From: Frateuria edaphi
GTDB lineage: Bacteria; Pseudomonadota; Gammaproteobacteria; Xanthomonadales; Rhodanobacteraceae
Direction of reading: 5' to 3'
DNA: 64,000 bases
Assembly: GCF_021117405.1 (NCBI RefSeq)
Contig: NZ_CP088251.1
Span: 3,705,404-3,769,403 of the forward strand
The position numbers were made by a program, and so were the translations under genes. The notes beneath the pieces were generated by a model. It did no database searches. It worked only from the letters and a program-made list of their open reading frames with translations, and was not told where the DNA came from. Shown here piece after piece: positions 59,801-64,000 of the stretch (position 1 is its first letter; every line of letters starts with the position of its first letter).

Positions 59801-61912
59801 AATCCCAAGGTGCAGATCGTCGACCTGTTCGCCGCACCGGTCGCCTTCGATGCCCAGGGCAAGGCGACGCTGCGCGTGCAGGTGCCCGACTTCAACGGCA
59901 GCCTGCGCCTGGCCGCCCTGGCCTGGAGCGCCGACCGCTTCGGCAACGCCGAGGGCGCGGTCACCGTGCGTGCGCCGCTGGTGGTCGAGCCGAGCACGCC
60001 GCGGGTGATGGCCGCCGGCGACAAGGCGCGCATCAGCCTGGACTTGAAGAACCTCTCCGGGCATGACGGCACGGCGAAGGTGGTGGTCAAGGGCACCGGC
60101 CCGATCACCATCGCCAACGCCAGCCGCGAGGTGGCCCTCAAGGACGGTGCCGGCACCATGCTCACCATGCCGGTGACGGCGAGCGCCGGCGCGGCTGCGG
60201 CCAAGCTCGACATCCACGCCACGCTCGGCGACTTCACGGTCGACCGCCACTTCGAGTTCGCCGTGCGTCCGGCCTGGCCCGAACAACAGACGACCGTGCC
60301 GCTGGCGATCGAGGCGGGCAAGCCCGCGCACCTGGATGCCGGCGCCGCCGCCGGGCTACTCCCGCCAACCGTGCGCGCCCAACTCACCCTGGGCACGCTG
60401 CCGCCGCTGCCTTACGGCTCCGCGTTGCGCGACCTGCTGCGCTATCCCTACGGCTGCATCGAACAGACCACCAGCAAGGGCTACGCCGCGCTGGTGCTCG
60501 ACCCGGCCACCGCCACGGCACTGGGGCTGTCCACCAGCGAGGCGACCCGTCGCGCCGCCGTCGACAGTGCCCTGGCGCGCATCGCCTCGTTTCAGGCCAG
60601 CAATGGCCACTTCAGCTTCTGGGGTGGTACCAGCCCGATCGAAACCTTCATGACGCCGTACGTGGTCGACTTCATGCTCGACGCGCGCGAGGAAGGCTTC
60701 GCCGTGCCGCAGGAGGTGCTGCAGAAATCGCTGCAGCGCCTCAGCGACGACCTGCTCGGCGGCGGCCACGCCTACTACAGCTACGAGCACCACGACCACC
60801 TGCGCATCGCCGACGAGGCCTACTCCGGCTTCGTGCTGGCCCGCGTCAACCGCGCGCCGCTGGGCACGCTGCGCGCGATCTTCGACCACGACCGCGACAA
60901 GCTGATCGGCCCGCTGCCGCTGGTGCACTTGGGGTTGGCGCTCAAGCTGATGGGCGACACCGAGCGCGCGCAGAAGGCGGTCGACGAAGCCTTCGCCTGG
61001 GACAAGGAGCGTCCCTGGTACGTTGGCGACTACGGCTCGGACCTGCGCGACCTGGCGCTGATGGTCGCGCTCACCCATCGCTACGGGATGAGTAAACCCG
61101 CCTACGACGCCAAGCTGATCGACTGGGCACGCAACGCTACCGCGCGTGACCACGCCAACAAGCAGGAGGTGCCGTACTACCATTGGTCGTGGTCCTACCT
61201 CTCCACCCAGGAGCAGGTGGCGATCGCCCGCGTGGCGCGGGCCTTCGACGCCGGCAGCGGCGCGCCGCTGGCGGTCACCCTCGCGATCGGCGGCAAGAGC
61301 GAGGCCGCGCCCGCCGACAAGCGCCTGTGGACGCGCGAACTCACGCTGGCCGAGTTGAAGGAAGGCATCAGCGTGCAGCCGGCCGGCACGGCCACCGTGT
61401 TCGCCACGCTGGACGTCGCCGGCATCCCGCAGCAGCCGCCCGCCGCCGATGACCGCCAGGTCGACGTGCGCCGCGGCTACTTCACCACCGACGGCCAGCC
61501 GTGGACCGGCGACACGCTGAAGGAAGGCGACACGCTCATCGCCGAACTCACCCTGGAAGCGCGCACCGACATGCCCGACGCACTGGTCACCGACCTGCTG
61601 CCCGGCGGCCTGGAAGTGGAGAACCTCAACTTGGGCGGCGCGCAGCAGTGGGAGGGCGTCGTCGTCGATGGCATCGACATGCAGCAGCACACCGGCGCCG
61701 CCGACCTGGTGCACGAGGAGTACCGCGACGACCGCTACGCCGCCGCCCTCCACCTGCGCCGCGGCGACGCCGCCCACGTGTTCTACCTGGTCCGCGCGGT
61801 CACGCCTGGCACATACACCGTCCCGCCGCCGCTGGCGGAGGACATGTATCGGCCGGCCCTGCGGGGCATCGGCAAGTCGGTGCCGGCGAAGATCACGGTG
61901 GTCGAGCCCTGA
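56891..61912 (+). CDS. Bacterial alpha-2-macroglobulin lipoprotein
   Basis: A 1673-residue envelope protein of the YfhM type. It has a lipoprotein signal with lipobox LLGGC near residue 28, then a series of macroglobulin beta-domains. The A2M domain starts near residue 920 (LMRPGKPLEVTVQAKN, VTLSAVDQGVINITNY), and the thioester motif GCIEQT near residue 1188 is intact. Alpha-helical toroid repeats and a receptor-like end follow. It traps invading or host proteases covalently and is thought to guard the periplasm after wall damage. AAGGAAAGGGG precedes the ATG. A 36-bp tandem duplication adds the sequence VGFASHGSVLPA twice near residues 157-181. The next gene, PBP1C, is its usual partner (yfhM-pbpC in E. 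coli). Confidence 0.92.
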   Translation: MWQVSVARRSRQVGLCLGLLALALLGGCNRSSQDRPALQGAPAGSASAHAPAGKAAFALASAGADLRDTRTALVLRFNAPLAAAQPFDRELAVTGGNGEPISGSWSLDDDGKTLRFPFVQPNTHYAVLLHAGLLAADGRTLGRELKRDIYSGSVPPAVGFASHGSVLPAVGFASHGSVLPARGSRGLPLVSVNVHDADVEFFRVHDDALSDLYCAYPANKHRDGYELDHEINSWDTCEHGDRVKRPITDMADSVYANHYTLGGDDNERTVTYLPVQRVRELQRPGVYMAVVKQGGTFKGNYDSAIFFVSDLGLHLRMYRDNALLHVASLRDGSPVEGVAIEIDGPDGQARLKATTDGDGNALIAYKLDPSDVLIARHGDDVSVLPFNRPALDISNFDVIGRRQAPFEVYAWSGRDLYRPGETLRVSALLRDYDGKPMKAQSLFVRLKQPDGRTLADQQLTPSNLNYYALSETIPADAPTGLWQLEFRLDPAAKEAVEAFPFHVEEFLPERLKLSLDSPQARLVPDEPLKLEVASSYLYGAPADGNRVTAKLLVAPEVHPLDNLKDTFFGDPTLDLPRNADDVLDARLDAQGKLAQPIALPDDVKPVAPLAVTLSGSVYETGGRAVTRLLKRVYWPAPQLVGVRPLFDPKQGAESEGQAGFEILRADVDGKLVAGHHLKVRLQRELRDFYWLYEHGDGWTSDAHQQLQLIEEKDLDLAAGQRVHVDFPVEWGGYRLEVYDPETQLTTVFPFFAGWSWEDENLGKEARPDKVKLQLDKARYRAGDTMKVTVTPPHDGPGLLLVESDHLLYVRDIDAKAGSTFEVPVTQDWERHDVYVSALVFRGGEAQEHTTPARALGVEHVAMERNDRRIPLTLIAPALMRPGKPLEVTVQAKNLANTRAYVTLSAVDQGVINITNYPVPDAWAWMFAKRALSVDAYDLYSRIIEAMDGAEAKLRYGGDMSGPALPHAARLNPKVQIVDLFAAPVAFDAQGKATLRVQVPDFNGSLRLAALAWSADRFGNAEGAVTVRAPLVVEPSTPRVMAAGDKARISLDLKNLSGHDGTAKVVVKGTGPITIANASREVALKDGAGTMLTMPVTASAGAAAAKLDIHATLGDFTVDRHFEFAVRPAWPEQQTTVPLAIEAGKPAHLDAGAAAGLLPPTVRAQLTLGTLPPLPYGSALRDLLRYPYGCIEQTTSKGYAALVLDPATATALGLSTSEATRRAAVDSALARIASFQASNGHFSFWGGTSPIETFMTPYVVDFMLDAREEGFAVPQEVLQKSLQRLSDDLLGGGHAYYSYEHHDHLRIADEAYSGFVLARVNRAPLGTLRAIFDHDRDKLIGPLPLVHLGLALKLMGDTERAQKAVDEAFAWDKERPWYVGDYGSDLRDLALMVALTHRYGMSKPAYDAKLIDWARNATARDHANKQEVPYYHWSWSYLSTQEQVAIARVARAFDAGSGAPLAVTLAIGGKSEAAPADKRLWTRELTLAELKEGISVQPAGTATVFATLDVAGIPQQPPAADDRQVDVRRGYFTTDGQPWTGDTLKEGDTLIAELTLEARTDMPDALVTDLLPGGLEVENLNLGGAQQWEGVVVDGIDMQQHTGAADLVHEEYRDDRYAAALHLRRGDAAHVFYLVRAVTPGTYTVPPPLAEDMYRPALRGIGKSVPAKITVVEP
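57355..57432 (+). repeat. 36-bp tandem repeat inside the macroglobulin gene
   Basis: Two identical 36-bp units (57355-57390 and 57391-57426), with the first bases of a third (GCCCGCG). Each encodes PAVGFASHGSVL in frame. They lie between the first and second macroglobulin domains, a spot where slippage could change linker length without a frameshift. Confidence 0.9.
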
Positions 61913-61929
61913 TCCTGGGAACCATCACG

Positions 61930-62090
61930 ACGGACGGCTTTGCTTTCTGCGGAAGCGAGGCCGACTCAGGGCGAAGTCGGAGCCGAGCGAATGCTTCGAC
62001 TTCGCCCGCATGCGCGGAGCACTCACGGCATGAACGGTCTCACCAGGAATCGTTCGCCGCGAGCGTAGGCCGCAGGCCGAAGTCGAAGGG
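61930..62090. repeat. Imperfect inverted repeats between A2M and pbpC
   Basis: The 186-base gap holds related segments: GGCGAAGTCGGAGCCGAGCG and CTTCGACTTCGCCCGCATGCG (arms GCGAAGTC and GACTTCGC), then CGTTCGCCGCGAGCG and GGCCGAAGTCGAAGG. It looks like a REP-type cluster that may dampen or process the transcript between the two genes. No gene is seen. Confidence 0.5.
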
Positions 62091-62098
62091 CAGTCTGC

Positions 62099-64000
62099 AT
62101 GAGTGACAGCGTTTCAGCGCTCCGTCGGCCCAAGATGCAACGCTGGCTGCGCGCTACGGCTCTCGCCCTGGTCGCGCTCCTGCTCGCCGCGCTCATCCTT
62201 GATCGCCTGTTTCCCCTCCCGCTCCCGGCCCCCGACACCGGCAGCACCGTGGTGCTCGCCCGCGACGGCACGCCGCTACGCGCCTTCGCCGACAGCGACG
62301 GCGTGTGGCGCTATCCCACGACAACTGCCAAGGTCTCGCCGCTCTATCGCCAGGCGCTGCTCGCCTACGAGGACCGCTGGTTCTACCGCCACCCCGGCGT
62401 GAACCCTTACGCCTTGCTGCGCGGCGCGCTGCAGGGCGCGCTACACGGTCACGTCGTCTCAGGCGGCTCCACGCTGACGATGCAGGTGGCGCGCATCATC
62501 GAGCCGATCCCGCACAGCTTCGGAGGCAAGCTGCGCCAGATCTTCCGCGCGCTGCAGCTCGAAGCCCACCTCGACAAGACCCAGATCCTCGATCTCTACC
62601 TCGACAACGCACCCTTCGGCAGCACCATCGAAGGCGTCGAGGCCGCCTCGTGGGCGTACCTCGGCAAGAGCGCGAGCCGCCTGTCGCGCGCTGAGGCGGC
62701 CCTGCTCGCGGTGCTGCCGCAGGCGCCCAGCCGGCTGCGGCCGGACCGCCACCCGGAGGCGGCCCGCGCCGCGCGCGACAAGGTGCTTCGCCGGTTGCGC
62801 GACGAAGGCGTCTGGACGTCCGAACAGGTCAGTGACGCGGCGATCGAGCCGGTGGTCGCGCGCTCGCTGCGCGTGCCGCTCGCCGCCGCGCTGCTGGCCG
62901 AACGCCTGCACCGGCAGCAGCCGCGCGCGCGGCGCATCGTCACCACCATCGACGCCAACCTGCAGCGCGCCGCGGAGGACCACGTCGCCGGCTACCTTGC
63001 CCGGCTGCCCCCACGAAGTTCGGTCGCGGTGCTCGCGGTGGACAACGCCACGCTCGAAGCGCGCATCTACATCGGCACCGGCGAGTTCGCCGATCCGGAG
63101 CGCGCCGGCCACGTCGACATGGTGCGCGCGCCACGATCGCCAGGGTCCACGCTCAAGCCCTTCCTGTACGGCCTGGCGCTGGACGACGGGCTGGTCACAT
63201 CCGAAAGCCTGCTGGTGGACGCGCCGCAGGACTTCGGCGGCTATCACCCGGGCAACTTCGACGAGGCTTTCAGCGGTCCGGTCAGCGTGAGCGAAGCTTT
63301 GCAGCGCTCGCTCAACGTGCCGGCGGTCGACATGCTCGATCGCGTCGGCCCCAACCGCTTCGTCGCGCGTCTGGCCAGCGGGGGCGTCGAGCTGCAGCTT
63401 CCCGACGGCGCACGGCCCAACCTGTCGATCATCCTCGGCGGCACCGCCACCAGGCTGGAAAACCTCGTCGGCGGCTACAGCGCGTTCGCCAACGCCGGCA
63501 TCGCCGGCGCCCCGCGCTACACGCCGGACCAGCCTGCCCGCCCGCGGCGCCTGCTCTCGCCTGGCGCCGCCTGGATCATCCGCGACATCCTGGCCAGCAA
63601 CCCTGCCGACGTCGAAGGCGCGCCGATGGAAGGCACCATCGACCGGCACGCCACGGTTGCCTGGAAAACCGGCACCAGCTATGGCTACCGCGACGCCTGG
63701 GCGATCGGCGTGACCGACCGCTGGACCGTCGGCGTGTGGATCGGTCGCCCGGACGGCACGCCCTCGCCCGGCCAGTACGGCGCCGTCACCGCGCTGCCGC
63801 TGCTGTTCCAGCTCACCGACATGCTGCCCGCCCGCGGCGGCGTGCATGCGCCGCGACCGGCCAGCGTGCGCGCGGTCGACATCTGCTGGCCCCTGGGCGA
63901 ACCTGCCGAGCGCACCGCCGCCCCGCTGTGCCGCCAGCGGCGTTCCGCCTGGACCCTCGACGGCGCCCAGCCACCGACCTTTGCCGAACGCGACCCCGGC
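62099..64000 (+). CDS. pbpC: Penicillin-binding protein 1C (cut by window edge)
   Basis: A class A PBP building peptidoglycan; 634 residues lie in the window and the rest runs off the right edge. An N-terminal membrane helix (ATALALVALLLAALILDRLF) is followed by the glycosyltransferase domain (EDRWFYRHPGVNPYALLRG; VSGGSTLTMQVARI) and the transpeptidase domain. The latter has the nucleophile in SPGSTLKPF (near residue 350), SLN in LQRSLNVPAVD, and KTG in KTGTSYGYRDAW (near 523). The order and wording match PBP1C. ATG 62099 with AAGGG upstream is chosen; ATG 62135 is possible. It follows the alpha-2-macroglobulin gene on the same strand, as in many proteobacteria. Confidence 0.93.
   Translation, partial: MSDSVSALRRPKMQRWLRATALALVALLLAALILDRLFPLPLPAPDTGSTVVLARDGTPLRAFADSDGVWRYPTTTAKVSPLYRQALLAYEDRWFYRHPGVNPYALLRGALQGALHGHVVSGGSTLTMQVARIIEPIPHSFGGKLRQIFRALQLEAHLDKTQILDLYLDNAPFGSTIEGVEAASWAYLGKSASRLSRAEAALLAVLPQAPSRLRPDRHPEAARAARDKVLRRLRDEGVWTSEQVSDAAIEPVVARSLRVPLAAALLAERLHRQQPRARRIVTTIDANLQRAAEDHVAGYLARLPPRSSVAVLAVDNATLEARIYIGTGEFADPERAGHVDMVRAPRSPGSTLKPFLYGLALDDGLVTSESLLVDAPQDFGGYHPGNFDEAFSGPVSVSEALQRSLNVPAVDMLDRVGPNRFVARLASGGVELQLPDGARPNLSIILGGTATRLENLVGGYSAFANAGIAGAPRYTPDQPARPRRLLSPGAAWIIRDILASNPADVEGAPMEGTIDRHATVAWKTGTSYGYRDAWAIGVTDRWTVGVWIGRPDGTPSPGQYGAVTALPLLFQLTDMLPARGGVHAPRPASVRAVDICWPLGEPAERTAAPLCRQRRSAWTLDGAQPPTFAERDPG

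Noticed and set aside
56789..60331. A 1180-codon open frame antisense to the macroglobulin gene
   Set aside because: It is the usual by-product of GC-rich codon bias on the opposite strand. The sense frame has a signal peptide, domains and thioester; the antisense product has no family resemblance.

Overview
The window is a high-GC, gene-dense chromosomal segment. The gene content fits a gammaproteobacterium of the order Xanthomonadales/Lysobacterales, most likely Rhodanobacteraceae (Rhodanobacter, Dyella, Luteibacter or Frateuria type). That placement is inference. It rests on the Oar-type TonB receptors with a QATTGSIFG signature after the signal peptide, the zwf-pgl-edd-eda cluster beside a GntR regulator, DUF1272, S10 peptidase and Lhr neighbours, and REP-like palindromes between genes. 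No rRNA, tRNA, CRISPR array, intact insertion sequence or prophage was seen.

Layout. 1-2.9 kb (minus strand): the start of an RND efflux permease, then a BtuB receptor behind a cobalamin riboswitch. 3.1-11.5 kb: two paralogous Oar-like TonB-dependent receptors with matching promoters and structured leaders, separated by a lipoprotein of uncertain function and followed by a TPR-sulfotransferase. 13.2-19 kb: a GntR repressor divergent from the Entner-Doudoroff genes zwf, pgl, edd and eda. 19-28 kb: DUF1272, an EamA transporter, an S10 carboxypeptidase, an NTF2-like protein, a long Lhr helicase carrying in-frame repeat insertions, and a serine hydrolase. 28.1-36.1 kb (minus strand): a stress/regulatory block with a metallothionein-like protein, DUF4142, a KGG protein, a GAF/pseudo-kinase-like protein, a sigma-54 response regulator, a BON-domain protein, a hybrid histidine kinase and a single receiver. 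Three promoters in this block resemble -24/-12 sites.

36.5-52.6 kb is one long respiratory array on the plus strand, mostly with ATGA overlaps. A three-subunit membrane dehydrogenase of the gluconate 2-dehydrogenase type is followed by all six Alternative Complex III genes (actABCDEF), a small membrane protein, Sco and a caa3-type, A2-class cytochrome oxidase (coxB with fused cytochrome c, coxA, coxC, coxD). Read together it is a route from periplasmic sugar or sugar-acid oxidation, through quinol, to oxygen. A GAF-GGDEF cyclase follows.

53.7-56.7 kb is a divergent ECF-sigma module. The sigma and anti-sigma genes face a catalase-like peroxidase plus cytochrome b561, and the two start regions carry matching GGAAT-N16-CGTC(T/C)A promoters. 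56.9-64 kb holds an alpha-2-macroglobulin lipoprotein and the start of penicillin-binding protein 1C, which runs off the window.

The most interesting signals are the paired ECF promoters, the local cluster of sigma-54-like promoters around a response regulator and a degenerate kinase-like partner, the two Oar leaders with differently sequenced but equivalent hairpins, the dehydrogenase-ACIII-caa3 array, and repeats that have become part of coding sequence in lhr, actE and sco.
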